Shown: positions 1-9,202, counted from the first letter of the stretch. The stretch: DNA of 64,000 bases from Gemmatimonas aurantiaca (GCF_037190085.1 NZ_JBBCJO010000006.1:101184-165183), one strand, 5' to 3'. The notes: generated by a model not told the origin, from the letters alone. Made by a program: numbers and translations.

Positions 1-65
1 TGAGGCGTATGCAGCTGAGACTGGCAAGAACTCTGGCGGCACGTCAAAGTGGGCTTTCGGGAACG

Positions 66-1397
66 TCAGAGCGAGGATGAACCGGTTCTGGGAAAGACTT
101 CCTGCTGGTCCGGTGCCCCGTGAAACAACACGATACCCGTCGCCGTGACGCGTGCTCGCAGGTCATCGTAGCCATCGATGCCAAACAGGCCCTCTCCGTC
201 GAGCGGCGTCATGAGAACTCCTTGCGGCCGCTTCGGCCGGTCCGCGCGAAAGAAACGCAACCCCGCGGGGGAGTTCTTCAGCACGATCGTACCGTAGGTG
301 CCTGCCATGGCTTCGAGCTGCTCGGCACCTACCTGGACGGGATGGAGCCTCGCCTGGATCGCAACACGCGCCCAGCGATACTCAGCAAGCCGCTCCGCCG
401 GCACGTTCGCGCCGGCCTGCAAGCGATCAAGCGCGTCCAATTCGGCCGCGTCCAAGGCGGCGGCGCCGGCGACGGGGATGTCGGGCTTCACGCCGACACC
501 CTCCCAATTTGTGCCGCTGATGGGATGTACGGGACGATTGTACGACACGCTCAGCACGAACCTTGGCGCGATCGGAATTTTCTTGTTGTTGTTGGCTGCA
601 CCATAGGTCGTGCTCCCGACGATGATCGCCGTTTTCTCTTGCTGAGCACCGTAGGAGACGGCTTCGGCCGCGGATACAACGCCGCCATCGACCAGAAGGT
701 AAAGCGGCTTGCCTTGCCAGCGCGGGTCGCGCTCGCGCGACTGTGGGAGTAAAGCTCGAACAGGATCGCGATCGGGTGGAAGAAACGTCTTGGAGAAGTA
801 GTCCGCGGCGTCGCTGCTACCGCCACCATTGCCTCGCAGGTCGATAATTACGGCGTCTCCGTCCTTCAGAAAACGTCCCGCGTCGTCATACGCGACTTGC
901 GTTGCACCGGGGATCCATTGGAAATGCTCCAATCGCAAGTAGCGAATGTTGCCCGGCAGTATTTCGAGTTTGGTGAGCCCGCTGTGATTGCGCGTCGCGA
1001 TAGCCTCGCGGTAGGCATCCAAGCCATTTGAGCTCTCCGGCGGCGCGCTCAACGCGGCATACTGCTCAGGATCGTTCATGAGATAGAGGTGGCCGTCATG
1101 CGCCGCCGCGTCTAGATCCTCCGTGATCCGCTGCGCGAAGAGTGCCGCATCCGAGACGTCATACCGATGGCTACGTCTCGACTGTTCTAGCCGCGCGATG
1201 ATCTTCGGACGGAGTTCAGGGAAGACGTAGATACTGTCGATGCTTCGCTCGATTGCCTGAAGCGCGGAGGCTCGCTCCTTCGCTCCGAGTTTCGGCGCAG
1301 GTGCTTGCGCGACAAGTCGGCCAATCGGGAGCAACATCAGAAGCACGCCAATGGATGCTGCATGGCGGATACGCGCGCGGAAGAACCAGGTCGTCAT
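66..1397 (-). CDS. S41 family peptidase (secreted)
   Basis: 443 residues. A signal peptide (charged start, hydrophobic 15-30, VAQA cleavage site near 32) points to export. The second half reads as a tail-specific/C-terminal-processing protease core: a conserved IDLRGNGGGS segment near residues 185-194 and the nucleophile context DGGVVSAAEA with Ser242. The EGVGVKPDIPV stretch later on is typical of S41 proteins. No PDZ domain is evident, as in the short IRBP-like S41 subgroup. The gene begins 31 bases after an attC site (1429-1525), so it is the leftmost cassette seen here. Its own downstream attC would lie beyond the window edge. Substrate unknown. Confidence 0.85.
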   Translation of the reverse strand: MTTWFFRARIRHAASIGVLLMLLPIGRLVAQAPAPKLGAKERASALQAIERSIDSIYVFPELRPKIIARLEQSRRSHRYDVSDAALFAQRITEDLDAAAHDGHLYLMNDPEQYAALSAPPESSNGLDAYREAIATRNHSGLTKLEILPGNIRYLRLEHFQWIPGATQVAYDDAGRFLKDGDAVIIDLRGNGGGSSDAADYFSKTFLPPDRDPVRALLPQSRERDPRWQGKPLYLLVDGGVVSAAEAVSYGAQQEKTAIIVGSTTYGAANNNKKIPIAPRFVLSVSYNRPVHPISGTNWEGVGVKPDIPVAGAAALDAAELDALDRLQAGANVPAERLAEYRWARVAIQARLHPVQVGAEQLEAMAGTYGTIVLKNSPAGLRFFRADRPKRPQGVLMTPLDGEGLFGIDGYDDLRARVTATGIVLFHGAPDQQEVFPRTGSSSL

Positions 1398-1428
1398 GTT
1401 TCAAGCGTTCCTTGATAGTATGTTGCGG

Positions 1429-1525
1429 CTTAACGCGCGAGTTCAGTTGCAAGTGGGTCAAATAGAAACGAATGCGGAGCATGCGCAATCCTTAAATCGC
1501 TTGTCAACTGTAACGGCCGTTATAC
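1429..1525 (-). repeat. attC site (leftmost complete)
   Basis: In gene direction the site opens with GTATAAC and closes with GTTAAGC, with complementary arms (CAGTTGACAAGCG against CACTTGCAACTG) in between. It separates the S41 gene from the signal-peptidase operon and shows the array reaches at least this far, about 55 kb from the integrase. Confidence 0.75.
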
Positions 1526-1673
1526 CGCGGCGAGAGGAGCTCGTTCCGCAGGCTCGAAGAGACTGATCGGTTCGACGACAGGCGACGGGTGGTGCGTGGC
1601 TGCGAACTGCTGCACTGCGGCGATACCGGCATCGAACTCAAGCGGCAATATCGGTGAGGTCGTAGTCGGTCAT
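1520..1673 (-). pseudogene. small frameshifted cassette gene
   Basis: The ATG at 1673 overlaps the stop of the signal-peptidase-like gene (ATGA). It reads 11 codons (MTDYDLTDIAA) to a stop at 1638-1640. A second open frame then continues with about 37 residues (containing AAVQQFAATHHPSP) and stops with TAA inside the attC core at 1520-1522. The continuity suggests one small gene of about 50 residues broken by an indel. No family recognised. Confidence 0.4.
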
Positions 1674-2344
1674 TTTGCGCGGGATCGGATGGTACCGGTG
1701 TCGGGGTCGCGCGAGAAATAGATCCACACCGGGCGACCCACGAGCGCCTCGGTCGGGATGAACCCCCGATGGCGGCTGTCGAGGCTATTCGCCCGGTCAT
1801 CCCCGAGAAGGAAGTACGCGCCGTCCGGGACCACCAACGGTCCCCATGTGCCGTACGTCGGGCGGTAGGCCGCCGGGTCGGCCCCACCAAGCAAGTGGCG
1901 GCGCTGCCACTCAAACTCCGGGGCGGTCAGGCTGCCGTCCCCCCTTGCGGCGTGCGGGTAGGGTTCGCGCGCCGGCACGCCATTCACGATGAGTTGGAAG
2001 TCCCGCATGAGGAAGTCGCCCGGCAGGATCGTCGGCGCCATTGCCTCACCGGGGAACCGGTAGGCCTCGAGGATGTGGCGCTTGATCAGAACGGCGAGGG
2101 CGCCCGCGAACAGCAGGACGAGGAGCGCGAAGCGGAGCGGGGCTGTCGGGGCCACGACCATCAGGGAGGCAAGCGCGGCGACCCACGCCTGAAGGACGAT
2201 GAACACGACGATCGCACGCCGTGGCTGTCCGAGGTAGAGGTGCCCAAGCCCCGGTAGCAGAATACTCAAGAGTACGGCGGCCCAGCGACGGGAGTGGAAC
2301 TCGCCGTCCCGGGGAGCTCCTGCAGCGACGATCGACGAAGTCAT
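1670..2344 (-). CDS. signal peptidase I-like protein lacking catalytic residues
   Basis: 224 residues with hydrophobic segments around 21-30, 41-60 and 71-88, followed by an S26-like domain. The motif normally carrying the nucleophile (S-M-x-P-T) reads A-M-A-P-T at residues 101-105, so the Ser is Ala. The stretch that should follow with the general-base Lys is absent: GDFLMRD runs directly into LIVNGVP. The downstream box GDDRANSLDSR (181-191) is intact. It is therefore probably a dead enzyme, or a decaying gene. It lies 31 bases after the S9 peptidase gene and is probably the last full gene of that operon. Confidence 0.75.
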   Translation of the reverse strand: MTSSIVAAGAPRDGEFHSRRWAAVLLSILLPGLGHLYLGQPRRAIVVFIVLQAWVAALASLMVVAPTAPLRFALLVLLFAGALAVLIKRHILEAYRFPGEAMAPTILPGDFLMRDFQLIVNGVPAREPYPHAARGDGSLTAPEFEWQRRHLLGGADPAAYRPTYGTWGPLVVPDGAYFLLGDDRANSLDSRHRGFIPTEALVGRPVWIYFSRDPDTGTIRSRAK

Positions 2345-2375
2345 TCGAGATGCGGGAGACGTTGCCCGTGGCCAC

Positions 2376-4442
2376 CTATTGCTGCCCGGCGAATTCGCGG
2401 AACTCCGGCCCGGCCAGTCGCAGGTTTTCGCGGAGGTAAGCGCGCAGGCGCTGGCCCGGCGCGTCCGGCTTTGCGCCACCGAGGTGGGTCTGCAGCAGGG
2501 TTTCCATGCCGAACAGGTAGGCTTCGCGCGGCACCGGATCCGACGGCGAATGCCCACCGCCAGGTTCGACCAGCAGGCTGAGCGGGCGCCCGGTCGCTTG
2601 CAACGTTGCAGCGTAGTGCAGCACTTCACGGATCGCCACCGTGCGGTCGGCGCCACCGGCCATGATCAGCAGGGGCCTTTGCATATTTGCGGCGTTCACC
2701 AACGGCGACTGTGCATGCAGACGCGCATAGGTCGCAGCATCGGTCGCATCCAGTGACAGCGCCGCCAGCGTGTGCTTGAGAGAACGATCCGGCAGATCGC
2801 CCTGGTCGCCGACTTCGACCAGCCAACGCATCGTCCATCCCAGGTCCGCTGGCGGTGAACCGGCCACGCCGACCTTGAACAGCTCGGGCTGAAAGGTCAG
2901 GCCCAGCAGCGTGGAATAGCCACCGAACGAATGACCGACGATGCCGACCAGGTCCTTGTCGCCGATGCCCTGCGCCAGCAGCCAGCGCACGCCCTCGACG
3001 ATGTCCTGCTGCACGCGTCCGTTGCCGTAGTCGCCGTTCGACGCGAACGTGTACGCGCGTCCATGCCCGGTGGAACCGCGGAAGTTCGACTGGAACACCA
3101 CGTAGCCGCGGTTGGCGAGGAACTGGGCGGTGCCGTCGTAGCCGGCGCGGAAGTGGTTGATCGGGCCACCGTGCACCTGCGCGATGAGTGGCGCGCGCGC
3201 GGCGTCCACGCCCGGGGGCAGCAGCACGAAGCCGTGCACACGCGTGCCGTCGGGCGCGGTGTAGGCAATGGCGAGCTTGCGCGCCAACGCGGTTTCCTTC
3301 GGCGAACCAGCAGTGATACCGGGGTCGTCGAGGATGCGCCGAAGATTCCCGTTGCGCGGGTCGTACAGGTACCAGCGTGGATCGCGCAGGGTCGGCGCGC
3401 GTTCGCTCACCAGCCAGCGCGCGGACGGGCCGTTGCCTGCTTGCAGGGCGATGTCGCGGCCCGGGAATTTCTTCGCGATGTCAGAGACGATGGCCTGCGC
3501 TTCGCCAATGCCGTAGGTCGCGGCAATGGTGCTGCGGTAGCTCGCTGCCAGCGGCTCCTGGGTGCGCGGATCGACCACCACCTCATCGAGGTCGGCCTCG
3601 CCGCGCGGATCCCGATGCAGCGTCTGCAACATGTCGTTCGCGTCCAACCGCATCACGCGGCGGAAATTCCCATCGGATCCACCGCCGGGATTGCCGGTCA
3701 TCAGCAGGCTGCCGTCGGCGCGCACCGTCAGCAGATCCAACCGCTGCATCGGTTCCAGACGCAGCGCTTCACGCAGTTCGCCGTCCGCGCGCAAGCGATA
3801 CAGCACGTCGAATGCACCTTCGAAACGCGTCAGCGCGACGACGCGGCCCTGTGCGTCCAGCGCGACGTCATGGATCCAGCGCGCATCCTCGCGCAGCAGG
3901 GTGCGCTTGCCGTGCGCGTCCATGCGCACCACGCGCCAGCGTTCGCCGGTGCCGGCGGCGACGCGTTCGCCCAGCAGCACCGCAGCCGGCTGCGAGGGAT
4001 CGCGCTTGATCACCCGCCGCCGTTCGCGGCCGCCCAGCGGCACACGCACGCCGGTGCGACCATCGGCACCCACGATGGTGAGCACACGCGAAGCGCGCAG
4101 GAACAACCAGCGGCCGTCGCGCGACCACATCACCTCTTCGGCCTGGGTGCTACCGACCAGCAGGCGCGGGTTGTCGCCGCTGGCCGATAGCAGCCACAGC
4201 TCGCGCGAATCCTTCTGCTCGCGCAGGTACGCCACCGCATCGCCGGCCGGCGACAGCTCGGCGGCCACCAGCGTGCGATTTTCGAGGAACGCCGTGCGCG
4301 GCAAGCGTGGCGCGCGCGGCAGTTCGCGTTGAGCGGCTTCCGCAGCGCGCAGACTCTCAGCGGCCTGCGCTGGCAAGACACGCGGTGTAAGCAGCAGAAC
4401 GCACAGCACTGGCGTGCCGCACAAGGTTCGGAACGTCGTCAT
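2376..4442 (-). CDS. S9 family prolyl oligopeptidase-type peptidase
   Basis: About 688 residues. An N-terminal signal sequence (VLCVLLLTPRVLPAQA) is followed by a beta-propeller-like region and a C-terminal alpha/beta hydrolase domain. The triad is visible: nucleophile in GHSFGGYS, Asp in GGADRTV, His in GGGHSP. The HGGPINHF oxyanion segment is typical of S9. The chosen start has GGAAAG just upstream. An in-frame ATG at 4463 that overlaps the stop of the upstream permease gene (ATGA) is an alternative. It is co-transcribed with the ABC transporter genes; this GntR-ABC-permease-S9 order is reminiscent of Xanthomonadaceae operons, which is a recollection and not tested. Confidence 0.85.
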   Translation of the reverse strand: MTTFRTLCGTPVLCVLLLTPRVLPAQAAESLRAAEAAQRELPRAPRLPRTAFLENRTLVAAELSPAGDAVAYLREQKDSRELWLLSASGDNPRLLVGSTQAEEVMWSRDGRWLFLRASRVLTIVGADGRTGVRVPLGGRERRRVIKRDPSQPAAVLLGERVAAGTGERWRVVRMDAHGKRTLLREDARWIHDVALDAQGRVVALTRFEGAFDVLYRLRADGELREALRLEPMQRLDLLTVRADGSLLMTGNPGGGSDGNFRRVMRLDANDMLQTLHRDPRGEADLDEVVVDPRTQEPLAASYRSTIAATYGIGEAQAIVSDIAKKFPGRDIALQAGNGPSARWLVSERAPTLRDPRWYLYDPRNGNLRRILDDPGITAGSPKETALARKLAIAYTAPDGTRVHGFVLLPPGVDAARAPLIAQVHGGPINHFRAGYDGTAQFLANRGYVVFQSNFRGSTGHGRAYTFASNGDYGNGRVQQDIVEGVRWLLAQGIGDKDLVGIVGHSFGGYSTLLGLTFQPELFKVGVAGSPPADLGWTMRWLVEVGDQGDLPDRSLKHTLAALSLDATDAATYARLHAQSPLVNAANMQRPLLIMAGGADRTVAIREVLHYAATLQATGRPLSLLVEPGGGHSPSDPVPREAYLFGMETLLQTHLGGAKPDAPGQRLRAYLRENLRLAGPEFREFAGQQ

Positions 4443-4459
4443 CGTCTTTCCGTTCCTGC

Positions 4460-6256
4460 TCATGCAGAAACCGGCAGGATTTCGCGCCGCGGATACATGA
4501 GCCATAGACTGACCAGCGCCGGCAAGCCGACCACGCCACACAACAACACCCAGCCCCAGCGACCGCGTGGTGAATGCCTCTGCCGGCCGGTCAACCACGT
4601 CGCGCCCAGCAGCGACAGCAGACCGCACACAGCAGCGAGCCACAGCACCGGCATCGGCATCGATTGTGGTTTCGCGCGCAGCGGATCCTTCGCCGCGAAC
4701 AGATCCTGCGCGCCGAGGCTGAGCGCGCGCAGCACCGGCGAGAGCCAGGTGTTGCGATTGGTGTAGAGCGACGGCAGGTCGATCGACAGCGCGCGGCGCG
4801 CGACTTCACGGGCATTGCCCTGGCCGTCCACGCGCAGCACCTGTTGATACGGATACTGCAATTCGCCGCTCCACACGCCCCACGTGTAGGTGTAGGACAC
4901 CAGGTACCCGTCCAGCAGCTCGATCACGTCCATCCGTCCGAGATTGCCGACCGGGCCCGGCATCGCCACCCGCATCAGCGGTTGCAGCAGGTCGAGTCCA
5001 TTCATCGCCTCGCGGCCCGGATAGAAATAGGTGGCACGGTCGCTGAGCACCACGATGTTGTCACCGGCCGGCTCGGGCGGACTGGCCATCACTTCGCCCG
5101 TCGGCAGTCGGAAGCGCTCGAACACGCGCCGCTGCTCGCTGTCGTACTCGTAGGCGGCGTGCGCGTTGTACAGGTAGATCGCGCCATGCGGCATGGTCGG
5201 ACCCGGGAACGCGGCCTGTTCCTCACCCACGCCGATCTCACCGATCCGGCGCTGATCGCGTATGCCGCGGGTGACGAAGCGCGCGCGATCGTGGCTGTAC
5301 ACCAACCACAGGTTGTTGTCGCCGTCTCCAAATTCCAACGGCGAGATATTGGTCATGCTACCCTGTACCGGCAGCGTGCGCAGCGGATACGTCGTGTACA
5401 CATCGGACAGCGCGACCTGCTCGCGCCACAGCGCGGCCTCCGGATCGCGACTGCTCTCGAGGCCGAGCAGCAGCACGTCCTTGCCTTTCGCGCGGTCCGC
5501 TTCGGTGTAACCACCCTTCGGCGGCGCGGGCATGTTGAGCGGATGCGAGCCGGTCACGGTCCACAGCAACTCCACGCCGTAACCCAACATCCACACCAGG
5601 AAGTACGCGCCGAGTTGCACGGGCAGCGCGATCGCGAGCACGGCAGCGGGATTGCGCGACGGCGCGGCCGGATCCGGCTTGAACGCGATCGCCAGCATCG
5701 CCGCGAGGAAGGCGAGCACCACACACTGCACGGCCAGCATCGCCACGCCAGAGGCCTGCGCATGGATCAACAGACCCGGCACCAGGAAGGCGGCGAACGA
5801 ATAGCGGCGGTTGCCCACCATCGCGTACGCGCCGGCGAGGTAACTGGACACCGCGATCAGCCATGTCGCCAACGGAATCAGCCAGTGGCGCAGGTCGACC
5901 ACACGCGCGGTCATCGTTTCCTGATACAGCGCGACCAGCGCGATCGGCAGCGCGGTCGCCAGCAGCAGAAGTGTTGCACTGGCACCGGCCAATGCACCCG
6001 CGATCTGCCAGCGGTGCAGCGGACGATGCAGCAGGTTGAGCCACTGATTCGGCTTGCGGTACGTGCCCATCTGGTACATGCCCAGCAGCGCGCCGGCCAC
6101 GGCATACACCGCGCCGAACACCTGGTAGACCAATAGCGGCTGTTGCGCCATATCGACCATGCGGCTGAGGAAGCCGAGCACGACGACGTTGATGATTGCA
6201 GCGACAGCGGCCCACAGGCGGAAGCGCAGCAGCTCGCCTTTGAAGAGATCGATCAT
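4460..6256 (-). CDS. ABC-2 type transporter permease with large periplasmic insert
   Basis: 598 residues. Six or more hydrophobic segments lie in residues 10-235. A roughly 300-residue soluble section follows that reads like repeated beta-strand units (IYLYNAH, NIVVLSDRATYFY). A final pair of membrane helices lies in the last 70 residues. It starts 22 bases after the ATPase gene. The membrane partner of the adjacent ATPase is the obvious role; substrate unknown. The long insert is more than a plain ABC-2 permease carries. Confidence 0.75.
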   Translation of the reverse strand: MIDLFKGELLRFRLWAAVAAIINVVVLGFLSRMVDMAQQPLLVYQVFGAVYAVAGALLGMYQMGTYRKPNQWLNLLHRPLHRWQIAGALAGASATLLLLATALPIALVALYQETMTARVVDLRHWLIPLATWLIAVSSYLAGAYAMVGNRRYSFAAFLVPGLLIHAQASGVAMLAVQCVVLAFLAAMLAIAFKPDPAAPSRNPAAVLAIALPVQLGAYFLVWMLGYGVELLWTVTGSHPLNMPAPPKGGYTEADRAKGKDVLLLGLESSRDPEAALWREQVALSDVYTTYPLRTLPVQGSMTNISPLEFGDGDNNLWLVYSHDRARFVTRGIRDQRRIGEIGVGEEQAAFPGPTMPHGAIYLYNAHAAYEYDSEQRRVFERFRLPTGEVMASPPEPAGDNIVVLSDRATYFYPGREAMNGLDLLQPLMRVAMPGPVGNLGRMDVIELLDGYLVSYTYTWGVWSGELQYPYQQVLRVDGQGNAREVARRALSIDLPSLYTNRNTWLSPVLRALSLGAQDLFAAKDPLRAKPQSMPMPVLWLAAVCGLLSLLGATWLTGRQRHSPRGRWGWVLLCGVVGLPALVSLWLMYPRREILPVSA

Positions 6257-6278
6257 GTGATGTTCTCGAGTCGTGCGC

Positions 6279-7193
6279 TCAGGCGGCGGCTGGCGCGGCG
6301 TGGTTCTTAGCCAGGAAAGCGTTGACCGCGCGATCGAGGCTCACCGGCATCGACTGCACGTTGCGCGCGCCGGATTCACGTAGAAAACGTTCGAAGCCTT
6401 CGTCCTGGTCCAGCACCAGGTAGTGCTGCAGCCCGTCCAGGTGCTGCACTTCCAGCAGGCCGGGCACGCTCTGCGGGGCGGGGCCCTTGAACGGCGCGTC
6501 CGCTACCCAGTGGCTCACCCGCGCGGTGAAATCCTCTGGCGCCGACATGTGCTTCAACTGACCACGTTCGAGGATGATCAGGTTGTCGGCGACACGTTCG
6601 ATCTCCTCCATCTGGTGCGAGCAGTACACGACGGTGCAGTCGTCGGCGACATTGCTGTACATCAGCGACTCGAGGAACGCGCGCTTGGCCACCACATCGA
6701 GGCCCAAGGTCGGTTCGTCCAGCACCAGCAGCTCCGGACCCTGAGCGAGGGCGAGGGCCAGATTCAATCCGGCGCGTTCGCCGCGCGAAAGCTGACCGAC
6801 CTTCTGTTCCGGCAGCACGTGGTAGTGCCCGATCACGCCGTCGTAGGCTGGCTGGTTCCAGCGCGGGTATTGGTTGCGCTGCATCGCCATCACCTGCGAG
6901 ACGCGCATCCAATTGGGCAGCGTGTGTTCCTCGTTGACGAATCCGATACGGCTACGGTCCTGCGGCGTGAGCATCTGGCTGTCCTTGCCGAGTATGCTGG
7001 CGTGGCCCGCCGTGGGCGGCATGAAGCCCATCAGGATGCGGAACAGGGTGGACTTGCCGGCGCCGTTGGCACCGACGATGGCGTGGATGCGCCCGCGCGG
7101 AATGCGCAGGTCGAGATTGTCCAGCGCCAGCTTGCGCCCGTAGCGTTTGCTCAGCGCGCGCGTTTCGATCACGTAGTCGGTGGGATCGCCCAT
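6279..7193 (-). CDS. ABC transporter ATP-binding protein
   Basis: 304 residues. Walker A is GANGAGKST at 41-49, the signature segment reads LSRGERAGLNLALAL, and Walker B is LLVLDEPTLGLD; a switch His lies in YCSHQMEE. The C-terminal 80 residues follow the YtrB/drug-export ATPase pattern. Spacing of 38 bases from the GntR gene and 22 to the permease supports one operon. Confidence 0.9.
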   Translation of the reverse strand: MGDPTDYVIETRALSKRYGRKLALDNLDLRIPRGRIHAIVGANGAGKSTLFRILMGFMPPTAGHASILGKDSQMLTPQDRSRIGFVNEEHTLPNWMRVSQVMAMQRNQYPRWNQPAYDGVIGHYHVLPEQKVGQLSRGERAGLNLALALAQGPELLVLDEPTLGLDVVAKRAFLESLMYSNVADDCTVVYCSHQMEEIERVADNLIILERGQLKHMSAPEDFTARVSHWVADAPFKGPAPQSVPGLLEVQHLDGLQHYLVLDQDEGFERFLRESGARNVQSMPVSLDRAVNAFLAKNHAAPAAA

Positions 7194-7231
7194 GGCGGTC
7201 TTCTCGGCAGGAAGGAGGACGGTCGGCGGGT

Positions 7232-7642
7232 TCAGGCCCGCTTGCGTGGAGCGAGCTGCTGAAACCCGTGGGCGACCCGCGTCTGCACCTCGTCGGCCGG
7301 GAAACCCAATGGCAACACGTCGTGGACGAAGCGGTCGATGGCCGCGTCCAGCCGGCGCTCGCGCTCCGCATCGGAGAGGCGCTGGCGTGGCGAGGCCACG
7401 AACAGCCCGGTGCTCTGGCGCGACTCCAGCCAGCCTTCGGTGGTCAGTTCGGCATAGGCCTTGGCCACCGTATTCGGATTGATGGTCAGCTGCTGGGCCA
7501 GGCCGCGTACGCTGGGCAGCTGGTCGCCGGGCTCCAGTTCGCCGGTGGCGATTTTGACCCGTACCGCGTCGGTGATCTGCTTGATGATGGGCCGCGGATC
7601 GCCAGTGGCGATCTGCAGCATCAGGGGGCGCGTTCTGGCCAT
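7232..7642 (-). CDS. GntR family regulator, YtrA subfamily
   Basis: 136 residues with an N-terminal winged helix-turn-helix (PIIKQITDAVRVKIATG, then LPSVRGLAQQLTINPNTVAKAY) and only a short C-terminal dimerisation tail, the YtrA arrangement. These regulators usually repress the ABC operon they head, as the order here suggests. A perfect 6+6 inverted repeat lies 19 bases upstream of the start. Confidence 0.88.
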   Translation of the reverse strand: MARTRPLMLQIATGDPRPIIKQITDAVRVKIATGELEPGDQLPSVRGLAQQLTINPNTVAKAYAELTTEGWLESRQSTGLFVASPRQRLSDAERERRLDAAIDRFVHDVLPLGFPADEVQTRVAHGFQQLAPRKRA

Positions 7643-7660
7643 GCGAGCCTTGTGTTAACT

Positions 7661-7699
7661 GTACTACTCACACTAGTACAAACAATACGAGTATGTCAA
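7661..7699 (-). promoter_or_regulatory. promoter and GntR operator of the ABC/S9 operon
   Basis: On the minus strand a consensus -35 (TTGACA, 7694-7699) is followed about 15 bases later by TACTAG as a weak -10. The inverted repeat GTACTA-N7-TAGTAC (7661-7679) covers that -10. Repeats of this shape are typical YtrA-type operators, so autorepression is likely. Confidence 0.7.
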
Positions 7700-7896
7700 G
7701 GAGTGCGGGGGGACGGGCAGGGCCAGGACAAAGGCAGTGCAGGGAAACTCACAGCCGCGAGGCATGAGGCGGCGAACGACGAGTTGGAAACCCGCAAGCA
7801 CAGCGTCTCCGCACTGCAGGACCAGCAGCGCGCCGCGCAGAACGAGTTGTCCGATGCGCGCAAGCACGCGCAGGTCGGACCAGCCATACCGGGCCG

Positions 7897-8041
7897 ACCG
7901 CCAATAGTGATTTCAGTGTCATGGAGATGGCATGCACCGAGCAGCTCATAGAACGCTCGAGCAGGATTGTGCAACGATTCCAGCGTAGGTCGTACGCCAC
8001 GCGGCGACATAAACGTCGGCGATCGCTGCGGCGTCGAATCG
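7897..8041 (-). pseudogene. GNAT acetyltransferase remnant
   Basis: Two GNAT-like fragments lie in different frames: a start-like piece (IADVYVAAWRTTYAGIV, to about 7960) and an end-like piece (ARAFYELLGACHLHDTEITIGG, 7968-7897). The middle of the protein, about 100 residues, is missing. It directly follows a half attC site. Confidence 0.55.
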
Positions 8042-8043
8042 AT

Positions 8044-8077
8044 AGCAATCCTTTGTCAGCTGCAACGTTCGTTGGCA
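8044..8077 (-). repeat. attC half-site (relic)
   Basis: Matches only the first arm of the attC at 45029-45129 (ATCCTTTGTCAGCTGCAACG, then TTCGTTGG). The other arm and core are absent. It marks a deletion in the array. Confidence 0.55.
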
Positions 8078-8120
8078 AACAGGGGATCGTCGCCGATACG
8101 AAGGCGACGACGCACGACTG

Positions 8121-8477
8121 CTAGCGTGCGGCGACCGTGTCGACGCGAACAATGAGCGGTGATCGCGCGATCTCGGCGATGACGCTGTCGCGAGTGCGCT
8201 CGGGTGTCCCACGTCAGAATCGCGCAACCAGGACAGCTCTTTCCCCTTCTTACACATCGGCACCGACGGAGCTCAGACCGGGCAGGAGGGAGTGCTCTTC
8301 GCCATGTCCGGTTCGCCGTCCGACAACATCGGTCCAGACGCGATTCACCTCAACTTCAGTCGCGTTTGGCTTGATCACAACACGAATGGCGTGTTCCGGG
8401 GCGGAGGCGTATGCATTCGCGCGCATACCGTCCCAAGCAACGATGCTGCAGACGAGTAGCCATTGGCCATGAACTCA
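8121..8477 (-). pseudogene. decayed gene of unknown family
   Basis: An open stretch starting MRANAYASAPEHAI (ATG 8426) runs to a stop at 8250-8252 and contains VWTDVVGRRTGHGEEHSLLPG. After a frame change, coding-like sequence (RDSVIAEIARSPLIVRVDTVAAR) resumes to a stop at 8121-8123. Together they look like one secreted or lipoprotein-type gene of about 110 residues broken by indels. The block between 8480 and 8660 holds only a short hydrophobic open frame and eroded attC-like sequence. Confidence 0.4.
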
Positions 8478-8663
8478 GTCGCTGGAGCCAAGCCGCGACG
8501 ACTCCACCCGCCAAGCCTCCGCCGCTCTAGCACAACAGAACCGAAAAACTGAACGCAGCCATCCACGGGCCGAGAACGACGGCTGCAACCAGCGTCCAGA
8601 CGCCGCCCAGAGCGAGACCCAACGCGTGCGCCGAGCGCAGCGAGGCGGCCGGTGCAAGTGCGG

Positions 8664-9059
8664 TTAGCCCGCAACCGGCATCGAAATCGTCCAGCGGAAC
8701 TCGTCCGGATCTCGCACGCGTATGATGCGAACGCCCCACGGCGCCGTGGTCGGCTCGGTGTCGAGCCGGACGCCGTAGGCGACGAGCCGAGCGGCGATGG
8801 CATCCACGCTGTCATGGGTGGTGAGTTGTAGCGACATGCCCTCGCCCTTGTGACGATCAACTCCTTTGGTGCCGTCATCCTGGGTCAACAGGATACGCAC
8901 GGCCCCGGCACAAAGGCTGATCGCCACGAGACGGCCGTCGCGCTCATGGCGGCGGTCTTCCACAAACCCGAGCCCTTCGCAGTACCAGTTCGCGCTACGT
9001 TCGAGGCTTCGGACCGTGAGCGAAGCCTGGAGGTTCTCACCGTGGAGTGCTTCGGGCAT
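8664..9059 (-). CDS. VOC family (glyoxalase/bleomycin-resistance fold) protein
   Basis: 131 residues with the beta-alpha-beta-beta-beta pattern of one VOC module: SLTVRSLERSANWYCEGLGF at the N-terminus and GVRIIRVRDPDEFRWTISMP at the C-terminus. Proteins of this length act as dimers and may sequester drugs or act as lyases or dioxygenases; the substrate cannot be read here. The stop (TAA) sits in a sequence resembling an attC core (GGGCTAACC), but the partner arm is not recognisable. Confidence 0.8.
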   Translation of the reverse strand: MPEALHGENLQASLTVRSLERSANWYCEGLGFVEDRRHERDGRLVAISLCAGAVRILLTQDDGTKGVDRHKGEGMSLQLTTHDSVDAIAARLVAYGVRLDTEPTTAPWGVRIIRVRDPDEFRWTISMPVAG

Positions 9060-9060
9060 A

Positions 9061-9202
9061 TCGTAACGTATACGGAATTCGGGGAGACCGCCCGCGACGG
9101 ACGTCGGGCTGACGCCTACGCCAAGCGGCGGAGGCGCACGCGGGATCTCGGCGGTCGCGAGGGGCGGTGCGCGCCTCCGTCGGCTTCAGCGACACGTTAG
9201 TC
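9061..9202 (-). repeat. attC site, degenerate, 142 bp
   Basis: In gene direction it opens with GACTAAC and closes with GTTACGA, directly before the VOC start. The arms pair only partly, so activity is doubtful. Confidence 0.5.

Noticed and set aside
120..752. Plus-strand 210-codon ORF inside the S41 gene
   Set aside because: Shadow of the real minus-strand peptidase, Arg-rich composition with no domain.
2931..4190. Plus-strand 419-codon ORF opposite the S9 peptidase
   Set aside because: High-GC antisense frame; the minus strand carries the complete triad and a signal peptide.
4574..6136. Plus-strand 520-codon ORF opposite the ABC permease
   Set aside because: Rich in His, Arg and Gln without domains; typical antisense shadow of a GC-rich membrane protein.
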